DNA from: Saccharomycodes ludwigii
Lineage: Eukaryota; Ascomycota; Saccharomycetes; Saccharomycodales; Saccharomycodaceae
Direction: 5' to 3'
NCBI RefSeq assembly: GCF_020623625.1
Contig: NC_060202.1
Span: 638,501 to 702,500, forward strand
Length of the DNA: 64,000 bases
Below are positions 1 through 8,467 of the stretch, piece after piece. Under the pieces are notes generated by a model. It was not told the origin of the DNA. It ran no database searches and saw only the letters and a program-made list of their open reading frames with translations. The stretch's first letter is position 1. The number at the start of each line of letters is the position of its first letter. The position numbers were made by a program, and so were the translations under genes.

Positions 1-450
1 AGATATATTTAGTCTCCTTTTTAGAGTCCAAAAATTAAAAATAGCACATACAAGTGTGACATCATTCCATGACTCTTGCTATTCTTGTCCCCGTCCCCCT
101 CCCCCCATTTTCTGTTTTATTTAAACTTCTTATCCGCTTTTTACACAAAACCTTGATACGTACCATTAATTTTATTATTACTACAGCTATGACCACGAAA
201 TCGGCTTATTAAACGTATTTTCAAGATAAAATATGATTTTGTGGAAACTGCTACTATAGTTTATTTCCCGTCTTTTCACTCTATAATTACTGTACGCCTG
301 GCTCATTTTTAGACTCCGTTATTTTATATTTTTAATAGCATATTATGTTCCTCCAGACAACTACTTATCTCCGGTAAATGTTTTTTATGTAGTCCTAAGT
401 AAAAAAAAAAATATTGCATCGCACTTTTACGTAAGATTCCCCTTTTCCAC

Positions 451-474
451 GTTCGTGTTCGTGTTCGTGTTCGG
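451..474. repeat. Hexamer repeat GTTCGT, four units
   Basis: Four consecutive copies of GTTCGT, the last ending in GG, stand out as a comparatively GC-rich island in AT-rich spacer. Function is unknown. It lies in the gene-free candidate centromere flank. Confidence 0.8.
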
Positions 475-496
475 CTTTTAACTTCTAATTTCCAGT

Positions 497-541
<45 letters not shown>

Positions 542-542
<1 letters not shown>

Positions 543-583
543 AGATCACCTGTAATGTTAGAATATTTATAATGGGTGATCTA
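542..583. repeat. Inverted repeat with 9-bp arms
   Basis: TAGATCACC (542-550) is mirrored by GGTGATCTA (575-583) around a 24-bp AT-rich spacer. The left arm runs into ATCACCTG, one base away from the CDEI consensus RTCACRTG. A TA repeat (500-538) lies directly to the left. It may be a protein-binding dyad; no function is shown. Confidence 0.6.
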
Positions 584-1084
584 TATTCTTCGTAAAATAG
601 TACAACTGGCACAACCTAGCTTGTATATTATTTATACGAATCATTTGAATTATACGTAGAGATGATCGAAAGCAAAACATATAATAATAATAATAACATC
701 CGCGCATATCTTTAAGCAAGAGAATCTAAAAAAAAAAAAATTGCTTTACCACATTATAGTTACTAAAAACGTGAATTCTCTTCTCAATTCGTTGCGAAAA
801 TAATTGGCACTGAATCAAAACTTAATCAAGGCTATATTATATTTAAAAATATAAACAAAGTAACTGTGTAAGAAATAAATATGTAGGTGTATATCAAAAA
901 CTCATTTTCAAAAAATTGAACATAACAATTTATTCGCATTATTTCATTTCCAGATGTGATGAATCTTTTATTTTTATTACTATTTGAGTTATATAGTTAG
1001 ATAAAGCGTCCAGCTTACAACATATTAACATTTTTTGCTAACAAACTAAAGAAAACATTACCGCATGCTGACCAACTTGTTAAC

Positions 1085-1383
1085 TATTGGCAAAAAAAAA
1101 AAAATATATAAACGTACAGGCGTCTTTTTATTTGTTTATTTAATTATTTAATATATATATATATATATATATTCTTCGCTTTTAATCCTTGCACAACTTA
1201 TGTTTAACTCTCCTAGTTTTTATACTTACTCATGTAATAATACTGACTTCAGCAATAAATAAAATATAAATGAAGCTTCTATAAATAATCTACAAAAAAA
1301 ATAGTGTGTAGATTCATATTAACAGATATTTTACATAATATGAATAATTCTATTAAATAGTTAGATGAGTTATTTGTTTAAAA
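1085..1383 (+). mobile_element. Solo LTR, Ty5-like, old and degraded
   Basis: This region aligns along its length with the better preserved LTR at 1609-1852. It shares the 5' block with a GTAC-centred motif after an A-rich start, and the 3' block containing CATATTAACAG and a following ATG. It is longer than its relatives because of expanded A and TA runs. Ends are eroded and no clear target duplication remains. It is a fossil without internal coding region, among the oldest copies of the cluster. The boundaries are approximate. Confidence 0.7.
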
Positions 1384-1443
1384 TAATCAAATCACACGAG
1401 GTACAATAATTATGTAGAAAAACACCCATACGTTTCATACAGC
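1384..1443 (-). mobile_element. Possible LTR 5' fragment, Ty5-like
   Basis: Read on the minus strand this short stretch resembles the first ~45 bases of the LTRs nearby (GTATGGGTG motif followed by a T-rich run and CTA). It abuts the neighbouring LTR at its right and an older one at its left. It is probably the remnant of another copy cut off by later insertions. The match is short, so this is a weak call. Confidence 0.35.
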
Positions 1444-1449
1444 ATAACC

Positions 1450-1912
1450 TGTTGATCGAATAGCTGATGCAACATATCAAAAGTGTTATTCATATTATAT
1501 AATATACCTGTTAATATAAATATATTACCTTGGTCTCTTTCACCTATGTAGGAAGTCCTGCTATATAACTTAAATAATGTTGTGTTATATAACGAAGCAA
1601 GCATATGATGTTGAAAAAATAAATGTACGGGTGTGTATTTATTTTCTATCTGCCTGTTCATCATATGCATGGTTGCTTTCAGATATTATCTTGCCTTATA
1701 TAATACTACATTAATTAAGTTATACGTGATTTATATATAAGAAGTCCCTTTTACAAAAGCTAAAAGAGACTAAGGTGTATATTCATATTAACAGGTATAT
1801 TACATAATATGGATCATTCTGTTGATCGGTTAGATCAGCTATTCGCTCAACATATGATACACAGAAATAAAAAAAAAAAAAAAAAAACATCCGTACATTT
1901 ATCATCTCAATA
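1450..1912 (-). mobile_element. Solo LTR, Ty5-like, interrupted by a second LTR
   Basis: On the minus strand this is a full LTR of about 214 bp once the insert is left out. It is flanked by the 5-bp target duplication TAACC (1445-1449 and 1913-1917). A second LTR (1609-1852) sits inside it. The outer end at 1450 begins TGTTGA, the terminus typical of Ty1/copia elements of the Ty5 type. The intact duplication says that this is a genuine insertion event and that the internal part was lost by LTR-LTR recombination. It is older than the element nested in it. Confidence 0.88.
1609..1852 (+). mobile_element. Solo LTR, Ty5-like, nested, youngest copy
   Basis: This is a 244-bp LTR beginning TGTTGA and ending TCAACA, a perfect terminal inverted pair. 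It is flanked by the 5-bp target duplication TATGA (1604-1608 and 1853-1857), which lies inside the older minus-strand LTR. The family is Ty1/copia; termini, length and 5-bp duplication fit Ty5 best. An ATG at 1809 opens a short reading frame that runs to and through the LTR end, matching the known habit of Ty1/copia Gag to start inside the LTR. No internal region follows, so it is a solo LTR. Its intact ends and duplication suggest the most recent insertion in the cluster. Confidence 0.92.
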
Positions 1913-2198
1913 TAACCCACATTAAAAATCTTTAAGATAAACTTTTTATTTGTGTTCGCAAAATATTTATTATAAAATATATTATAAAACAGTAAATGTA
2001 ACTTGTTTTATTTTAATAAAAATTATTCTATATAGAATTTAAACAATTATTTTTAAATTTCATAAGTAACTATAATTTATTTATTATTATTAATTTAAAA
2101 TACTCTTTATTAATAATATTTTAAAATATTAAAAGTAGATATGCGAAAACAAAATCAGTGTTTATAACTATTATATAATAGAATATATTTATTTTTAT

Positions 2199-2441
2199 TG
2201 TTGAGGAAAATAAATACACACGCCGTACATTTATTATCTACCTTGTCTTTTCATCATATACTTCTTATTGCATAAATCTTATTTTTAATTATATAGAACA
2301 ACATTATTTAAGTTATAGGCAGGCTATCTAAAAGGTCTCTTAACTTAAGCAAAAACGACGATTGTATATATGCATATTAACAGGTACCTTTCGTAATATG
2401 AGAAATTCTATTGATCTGTTAGATGAGCTATTTGCGGAACA
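2199..2441 (+). mobile_element. Solo LTR, Ty5-like
   Basis: This 243-bp copy starts TGTTGA and aligns from end to end with the LTR at 1609-1852, including the TACATTTAT block near the 5' end and the CATATTAACAGGTA block followed by an ATG at the 3' end. The 3' terminus is somewhat eroded and no clear target duplication is visible. It is a solo LTR of intermediate age. Confidence 0.85.
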
Positions 2442-2526
2442 ATATATAGTTGAAAACACTAATTTTTATAAAAAATTCTTTATATTAAACATAAAGGCTT
2501 ATAACTATATCTATTTTCCCAATTAA

Positions 2527-2722
2527 ACTTGAACAAATAACTGCTCTAAGTATTCAATAGAATGGTTCATAGAATGTAATATATCCGTTAATATAAATTT
2601 TTACATTTTTTAGGGGTCATTTACTTTTTATATACTCTAAATAAATGGTGTTCCATACAAGTAAAATTAAGACTAAGAATGGGCAGATATGTAACACATA
2701 CCAGTAAAAAAAGAAAATAATC
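2527..2722 (-). mobile_element. Solo LTR relic, Ty5-like, old
   Basis: On the minus strand the 3' third matches the family well (ATATTAAC block, ATG, then a peptide frame like the other copies). The 5' part is only loosely alignable through an ATCTGCC block. No target duplication is seen. The right boundary is approximate. It is an old fossil with no internal region. Confidence 0.65.
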
Positions 2723-3452
2723 TTATCTCTTTTTTTTTCTTTAACATTTAATTGTTCTCTTTTGCTTTTACTTTCATTTTTCTAATAACATTCAATTTTA
2801 GTACAATATGGGTGATATGACTATTTATGCAATAAGATATAAAGCTAAAGTATAGGAATATATTGCTAGACACAGGACATGATCTTAAAACTCCAATTGA
2901 TTTTTCCAATTTATTATTCAATTAAAAAACAAAAAAAAAAATAAAAAAAAGTAAAAGTTTTTATTTTGTACAGTATTTTAAATAATTGTTTAATTTTTAT
3001 AGCTTTTTGCTGGCATTTAGTTTTAAAACGAAATTATGTACAACATAGATTATATTTTTTTTTTTTTATATGTCATTTATAAGTTTTATAGGTTTTACTT
3101 GATATTCTAAAAATAATATATGTTTATAGCAAGAAGTATATTACATATTACCAAGAAATTATTATTAGATGTATAGATTATGTTTTTGTTCGGGAATAAT
3201 TTTGCGCCCTTTTTTATTGATAAATATGGAAGAGACATAAAGTTATACTTTTTTTTTACCTTTTTTGTTTTTTTTTTTTTTTTTTTTTTTTTTCTTTCTT
3301 TCCCTTAGTGCAGTTTTACATTAAATTATAACTTTATATCTTTAAAAATTTTAAAAAGAAAATTTATTTGTATCTTTATAAAAAAGAAGATAGAAAAACA
3401 AGAAACGAAGAAAAAATATAAACCTTTGCAACTTTTGTTAATATTTATAAGG

Positions 3453-3977
3453 ATGGCTAAGATTAATTGTTTGGCAGATGTTTGCATGGTACCAGTATGT
3501 TGGAACAGATTTTTGATATCTTTTGGACCACATTTGCTTAAAAAAAAGAGGTAACACTCTAAAGCATTTAATATTATTACTAACTTTATTAGCGTATGTA
3601 TGTTTTCTAGTACTAGTAATAACAATTTAATTATCCTCCGTCTTATGTTGTTATTGTTTGTGTTAGAATGCATTTTTGTGATTATTTGTACACAGGTTGG
3701 TACTGGAAGTGCATCTATTTCAGACTATGTTGCTAAAATAGAAGCAAAGATACGTGAAAGTCCTTTGAAAAGTACTTTGCACAGTGCTGGGACCACGATT
3801 GAGGGACCATGGGATGAAGTCATGGGTCTAATTGGTGAATTACATGAATATGCGCATGGCAGCTTGGGATTAGTTAGGATTCACACTGATATTAGAGTTG
3901 GTACAAGAACCGACAAAGCTCAGACTGCGCAAGATAAAGTTAATGTTGTTTTAAAGAAAATCGCAGATCCTAAATAA
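3453..3977 (+). CDS. ECM15: Ecm15-like thiamine-binding-fold protein, two exons
   Basis: Exon 1 is 3453-3494 (14 codons) and exon 2 is 3696-3977, giving a 107-residue protein. The family member in S. cerevisiae has 104 residues. Ecm15 belongs to the small MTH1187/YkoF-like thiamine-binding-fold family; its cell role is poorly known, with a non-essential cell-wall phenotype. Exon 1 encodes [14 protein letters not shown], which is the family's conserved N-terminus and is missing from the longer single frame that opens at 3600. Exon 2 carries [23 protein letters not shown] and the [15 protein letters not shown] block. The intron (3495-3695, 201 bp) begins GTATGT, has TACTAAC at 3578-3584 and ends CACAG. 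The S. cerevisiae gene is intronless as far as I know. It is the CEN2-adjacent gene there and lies beside the LTR cluster here. Confidence 0.9.
3495..3695 (+). other. Spliceosomal intron of ECM15
   Basis: The donor GTATGT follows codon 14, the branch site TACTAAC is at 3578-3584 and the acceptor CAG ends at 3695. Removing it joins two parts that match the Ecm15 family without gap. Earlier AG dinucleotides (3591-3592, 3609-3610) would shift the frame, so homology picks the last acceptor. Confidence 0.88.
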
Positions 3978-4565
3978 TGATAGTTGTTCTTGTTTGATAT
4001 ATATACTATTGTGAATAATTAATATATTTTTTTACATATTTAAATGTAATTTTTTTTTTTGTCTTAGCTGGAAGAAAGGGTTGGATGTTTTATAGTAGCA
4101 CTTTTTAATTTACTTAATAATTCTATATGTTTTCTTTGAGTATCATTAGCTAGTACAGTGGTCATCAGGTCCACCTAACGTCAGAAACCGTTAGTTTAAT
4201 CAGACTACAATTTTATTGCTTTTATTTTTACTTTTAAAGAAGATGGGGTATTATTCACAAGCACAATGAAAAAGAGCAAATACTTAACCAACCTTCGTAG
4301 GATTTTCACCTTAAAACTTAACTTTGACTGTCCAAAACCTGAGCACATTATTCATTGTTTCAGGATTTTATTTTATTTTTTTTATTTTTATTTTTACTTT
4401 TATTTTATCCTTATTCTTTTTTAATATACAAATAATACAGAAAACTTAAAATTTAAAACTTAAAACTATGAAATATTATACTATACAATTACAATAAATA
4501 ATCCCTAAATAGTACTAATTATTAGAAAAGAGAGAAAAAAAAAATAGCATATTTTGCAGACTCCC
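3978..4565. other. Convergent 3' intergenic, ECM15 and HTB
   Basis: This AT-rich spacer lies between two gene ends. It holds one small stem-loop, CTAACG (4175-4180) pairing with CGTTAG (4189-4194) over an 8-base loop. No gene or RNA is recognised. Confidence 0.6.
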
Positions 4566-4940
4566 TTAAGATTGGGTAGAAGAAGAATATTTAGTAACAG
4601 ATCTAGTACCTTCAGAAACAGCATGCTTGGCTAATTCACCTGGCAAAATCAACCTAACAGCTGTTTGAATTTCTCTAGCAGAAATGGTAGACTTCTTGTT
4701 GTAAGCAGCTAATTTGGAAGCTTCAGTGGCGATTCTTTCAAAAATATCGTTGACAAAGGAATTTAAAATAGACATTGATTTTTGAGAGATACCAGTATCT
4801 GGGTGAGTTTGTTTTAAAACTTTGTAAATGTAAGAGGAGTAAGTTTCCTTTCTAACCTTGTGTCTCTTCTTGGATGGTTCAGAAGTAGAGGCAGTTTTCT
4901 TAGCTGGTGCTTTTGAGGCAGGTTTCTTAGAGGCAGACAT
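4566..4940 (-). CDS. HTB2: Histone H2B
   Basis: This is the core nucleosome histone that pairs with H2A. At 124 residues it is close to the yeast norm of 131. A basic lysine/alanine/proline tail (1-30) with acetylatable lysines is followed by the H2B histone fold from [19 protein letters not shown] (34-52) to the C-terminal helix. The C-terminus [18 protein letters not shown] carries the lysine that corresponds to yeast K123, the target of Rad6-Bre1 monoubiquitylation. It is divergently transcribed from HTA over a 924-bp shared promoter, as in S. cerevisiae HTA2-HTB2. The neighbours (ECM15, UTP20) make HTB2 (YBL002W) the positional match. In this window there is a single pair. Confidence 0.98.
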   Translation of the reverse strand: MSASKKPASKAPAKKTASTSEPSKKRHKVRKETYSSYIYKVLKQTHPDTGISQKSMSILNSFVNDIFERIATEASKLAAYNKKSTISAREIQTAVRLILPGELAKHAVSEGTRSVTKYSSSTQS

Positions 4941-5864
4941 TTTTGTGCGTTAGTTGTTGTGTTAGTTTTATATATATAGATATAGATAGATATATGCTTT
5001 TTTTTTTTTTTTTTTATTTTTTATTTTTCCTTTCCCTTCTTTATTTTATATCAAATAGTACTAATGGTGAAACTGAGAACGTTGTTACAAAAAAAAAACC
5101 TATATCTTAACCAAGTTAAAATGTAGGACACCCTTTAGAATAGATTTATATAGTAATTAAGATAGGAGTAAGTAATGATAAAGACAATATTTATTTATTT
5201 ATTTTTTTTTAATTAATTTACTTTCTTATATATGGATATAATTTCTATGAAATCATTACTTGAATCGTTCAAATAGCTATAATTAATAATAACAAGCAAC
5301 TAAAATATTCTGATAGTTAATTGACGTGCGTGTGCGTGTTTTTTTTTTTATTTTATTTTATTTTATTTTATTTTTTTTTTTTTTTTTTGAATTAACAATT
5401 ACGCGTCACAATAGGTGTTCTGAAAGATACGCAGGATAAACGTTTTTATTTGGACGTTAACAACCTTTAATAGAGTACTTTTCAGAATGGACAATTTTTT
5501 TCATCACTAATCGAAAAAGTATGGGAATAAAGGGAGAAAAAAAAATAAAAAATAAAAAAGCTTTTTTTTTTTTTTGGTTAACGTGTCACATTTACATATA
5601 TTATCATCGATTATACGTATTTTGTGTCTGCGAATCTTTTGGATTAACATGTGAAATTCTCAGAACAACGCACCCTTGATTTAAAAGATGCCTAGAAAGA
5701 AAAAAAAAAAAAAAAAAGGAACAAATACACACCTAGACATATACACGCACACACATATATATATATAACTAGCTTTTCTTATCGTTTTGAAATTTGCAAC
5801 ATAAATAAAGAAAATTGAATAACGTACCTAAATAAATAGAAAAAAGAAGAAAAACAATATAAAG
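4941..5864. promoter_or_regulatory. Divergent histone promoter with repeated Spt10-type boxes
   Basis: Five related elements fit the histone UAS pattern (A/G)TTCC-N6-TTCNC, allowing small changes. They are GTTCTGAAAGATACGC (5417-5432, plus), and on the minus strand 5473-5488, 5630-5645, 5651-5666 and a shorter one at 5067-5080. The element at 5651-5666 reads GTTCTGAGAATTTCAC and the one at 5630-5645 reads AATCCAAAAGATTCGC. An MluI cell-cycle box ACGCGT lies at 5401-5406, and ACG(C/T)GTCACA occurs twice (5401, 5581). In S. cerevisiae such boxes bind Spt10 and drive S-phase histone expression. The assignment here is by pattern. Long T runs and TA repeats fill the rest. Confidence 0.65.
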
Positions 5865-6260
5865 ATGTCAGGCGGTAAAGGTGGTAAAGCAGGTTCTACA
5901 GCTAAAGCTTCTCAATCTAGATCAGCTAGAGCTGGTTTAACTTTCCCAGTTGGTAGAATTCATAGATTATTAAGAAAAGGTAATTATGCTCAAAGAATTG
6001 GTTCTGGTGCTCCAGTCTACTTGACTTCAGTTTTGGAGTATTTGACCGCCGAAATTTTAGAATTAGCTGGTAACGCTGCTAGAGATAACAAAAAAACAAG
6101 AATCATTCCTAGACATTTACAATTAGCCATTAGAAATGACGACGAGTTGAACAAATTGTTAGGTAATGTCACTATTGCTCAAGGTGGTGTTTTACCAAAT
6201 ATTCATCAAAACTTGTTACCAAAGAAATCCAAACCTTCTAAGGCCTCTCAAGAATTATAG
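5865..6260 (+). CDS. HTA2: Histone H2A
   Basis: This is the core histone partner of H2B, 131 residues. The N-terminal tail [10 protein letters not shown] is followed by the diagnostic [20 protein letters not shown] (43% basic/hydrophobic start of the histone fold), the acidic patch [20 protein letters not shown] and [22 protein letters not shown]. The last residues SQEL form the Mec1/Tel1 target (gamma-H2A serine 129 in yeast). It matches yeast H2A almost throughout, with no intron. It shares its promoter with HTB and faces RMD1 tail to tail. Confidence 0.98.
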   Translation: MSGGKGGKAGSTAKASQSRSARAGLTFPVGRIHRLLRKGNYAQRIGSGAPVYLTSVLEYLTAEILELAGNAARDNKKTRIIPRHLQLAIRNDDELNKLLGNVTIAQGGVLPNIHQNLLPKKSKPSKASQEL

Positions 6261-6581
6261 AAGAAAAAAAAAGAAAAAGAAAAAAAAGGAAAAAAAAAAC
6301 AACAGTTTAGTATAGAATACATTTTTTTCATCTGAAAATTATTTTTAACTAAAAAATGTTTAGGGAAACATATCTATATGGTTGTTTGCATGTGTCTGTC
6401 CGTATCAGTTATATAATTTAAATGAGTATACTATTTGTGTTTTAGAATTAATTTTTATTTTTATTTTTTGTATAATAGTTTAAATTTTATCGAGCCCGTT
6501 GTCAAAAAACATATATATATATATATATAGGTGTGTGCTGTCATTACCCGTTTTATCATTATTTAAAACATAAGTATTCCC
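6261..6581. other. Convergent 3' intergenic, HTA and RMD1
   Basis: The spacer starts with an A/G-rich run directly after the HTA stop and has a TA repeat at 6511-6528. No gene is seen. Confidence 0.6.
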
Positions 6582-7886
6582 TTATAAATCTGCTATTATA
6601 TCAACAATTATATTTACCACGGATACCAACACTTCGACGCCGACCAAAACAATTACTATAAATTCCAAATATTCTTCATTACTATGGCCCAACTGCTCTT
6701 TTAACATCTGCAATAAATCGGAAATGACTTCCAATCTTTGGTTAAGTAGGCTTATTCTTTGATTTATTTCCAAGTAACCTCTTGTAGCTTGATAAATCGG
6801 TTCCAAATGTGGTTCTGCCCACATAAGTTCGGGCGAATCCATCACAGAACCATGCAAGTTAATGTTTATCCTCAAAATGAATAGCTCTCCAATACTTTTC
6901 ATAATTTCTTCCTTGGTCATTGATATTTTACCTACAGACGCGATTTGTTGAGGAATATCTTGCGTATCTTCAATAGTATTATCTACTAATTCCTCAAACA
7001 AAGATATTTTTACACTTTGGGCAATAGCATGTGAAATAGATAATTTTACTAGATAATTTGATCCATCTTTCAAAGTGATAAAATCGTTGTAAATTCTCGG
7101 CTGATAACTTTGCGTTATGTAATAATTAAATTCTTCAACCTGGACGTCTTCTTCAGCCAATTTCTCTCTCTCAAAGCTATCCAAATCGTTTAAAAATGCT
7201 TTCTCTTCACGTTCAGTGAACCCCCACATTACAATAACACCATATTCAAAGATAAATAAATCAGGCTGTTTATCACTAACAATGATCTCTCCGCCCTCGT
7301 CGTCCAATCGTATTATATCTTGGTGAACAAATCTCTTATCCGCTCTCCAATCTTTATATTTAAATGGAGTATATAAACATTCATCAAATAGTTTTGGACG
7401 CGTGTGGTACAATTTCTTACAATCTTTTAACCATTTGAGTAATTCTTTTATGTTGTAACTACTAGCAGTACAATATGCTGTGACTCTTGGTAACAAATGT
7501 CTTTGATTTTTTCCTAATTTCTCTGCGTCTCTTCTTGCATGTTTGTCTGTGATATGATTGACTTGTGAGTAAACATCTTTATCCTGGGATGTCAAAGCTT
7601 GGCCTTTAGTAGAACTGAATGGTTCTTCCGGTAATAATTTTAATTTCTGAGTTGTTCTTGAAGTTCTTTGTGGGCCCATTTTAGAAATATGCTTATTTGT
7701 TAGTTTTTTGTTATTTTTGTCATTTGGAGATTTTAATTTTGTTTCGTGTTCAGATATTGTATTATTTACGTACTTGGAAACAGTATTATTGGAAGAAACC
7801 GTAGCTTGTACGGTGCCATTATTTTTTAAAAGAGGCTCTTCTTCTTCTTCTTCTTCATCATGTTGACACGGTAGATTTGAACTCAT
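6582..7886 (-). CDS. RMD1: Rmd1-like DUF155 protein
   Basis: This 434-residue protein matches S. cerevisiae Rmd1 (430). Residues 1-130 are polar and low complexity, with an acidic EEEEEEE run near residue 12 and a conserved QRTSRTTQKLKLLPEEPF segment. The DUF155/RMND1 domain runs from about 135 (YCTASSYNIKELLKWL) to 400, including the typical FEYGVIVMWGFTEREEKAFL and AEPHLEPIYQATRGYLEINQRI blocks. A hydrophobic C-terminal segment (about 404-432) looks like a tail anchor. Family members in mitochondria support translation; yeast Rmd1 is cytosolic/membrane linked and was found through sporulation. The biochemical role is unknown. Its relative borders CEN4 in S. cerevisiae, which matters for the left end of the window. 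Confidence 0.9.
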   Translation of the reverse strand: MSSNLPCQHDEEEEEEEPLLKNNGTVQATVSSNNTVSKYVNNTISEHETKLKSPNDKNNKKLTNKHISKMGPQRTSRTTQKLKLLPEEPFSSTKGQALTSQDKDVYSQVNHITDKHARRDAEKLGKNQRHLLPRVTAYCTASSYNIKELLKWLKDCKKLYHTRPKLFDECLYTPFKYKDWRADKRFVHQDIIRLDDEGGEIIVSDKQPDLFIFEYGVIVMWGFTEREEKAFLNDLDSFEREKLAEEDVQVEEFNYYITQSYQPRIYNDFITLKDGSNYLVKLSISHAIAQSVKISLFEELVDNTIEDTQDIPQQIASVGKISMTKEEIMKSIGELFILRININLHGSVMDSPELMWAEPHLEPIYQATRGYLEINQRISLLNQRLEVISDLLQMLKEQLGHSNEEYLEFIVIVLVGVEVLVSVVNIIVDIIADL

Positions 7887-8467
7887 TGTGATTAAAGGTA
7901 AAAAGAAAACAAACCTTGTTACGATACTTTGGTTTTTTGTTTGTGGGATAATTTTGTATTGAAATTATTGTATCAAGGGTTGCATTTGTTTTTTTATTTT
8001 AACCGACAGAAATAAAATATTTAAAAAAATTTTGATTAGTTATTTTATTCTAGCAAAACAGAAAAAAAAAAAAAAAAAATTATAATTAAAATTTGAGTAA
8101 AAACATAGGTTATGAGAAGTGAGGGAGAACAGAGACATGCACATTTATATATTTAACCTCATATTTATTCATATGTAATGCGAAAAGGTTCTCATCTCAT
8201 ACGAAAATAAAAATGAAAATAAAAATAAAAATAAAAATAAAAATAAAAAAAACGGGAAAAAAAAAAAGGAAAAAAGGAAAAAAGAAAAAAGCTTAAAACA
8301 AATCAATGGTTGTAATGCTTAACACCAAGGCGTTATTTTTGCTACAAAACTTTTTTATGCTCTTAGCAACATCAAATTGCTCTATACTTTGCAAACAAGC
8401 CATAATAACCTAAGAAAAAAAAAAAAAAACAAAAAGAATACAAAAACTTTGTGTACAAGTATCAACT
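7887..8467. promoter_or_regulatory. Divergent promoter region RMD1/NHP10
   Basis: This 581-bp AT-rich region has an A18 run (8060-8077) and six to seven AAAAAT units (8214-8250). No specific factor site is recognised. Confidence 0.5.

Larger units (their letters stand above)
1..3452. other. Gene-free, LTR-rich interval; candidate centromeric region
   Basis: No open reading frame in this interval resembles a protein. It is very A+T rich, with TA repeats (500-538, 1151-1172), a hexamer repeat, an inverted repeat and a cluster of retrotransposon LTRs (1085-2722). The first gene to the right is ECM15; in S. cerevisiae ECM15 (YBL001C) borders CEN2. RMD1 (YDL001W), three genes further on, borders CEN4. 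In a lineage without the genome duplication both should lie beside the same ancestral centromere, which falls here or just left of the window. No convincing CDEI-CDEII-CDEIII arrangement was found. The centromere assignment is inference from gene order and content, not from a recognised motif. Outside the LTRs, 1-1084 and 2723-3452 show only AT-rich spacer. Confidence 0.45.

Noticed and set aside
1-25. Similarity to the LTR's GAGACTAA block on the minus strand at the window edge
   Set aside because: Only about 20 bases agree and the rest cannot be aligned. Chance is likely in so AT-rich a sequence.
1410-1670. 86-residue minus-strand frame
   Set aside because: It runs through the junction of two LTRs. 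It is part of the fossil LTR cluster, not a host gene.
3326-3673. 115-residue minus-strand frame
   Set aside because: It is a hydrophobic low-complexity reading of the ECM15 promoter, exon 1 and intron on the other strand.
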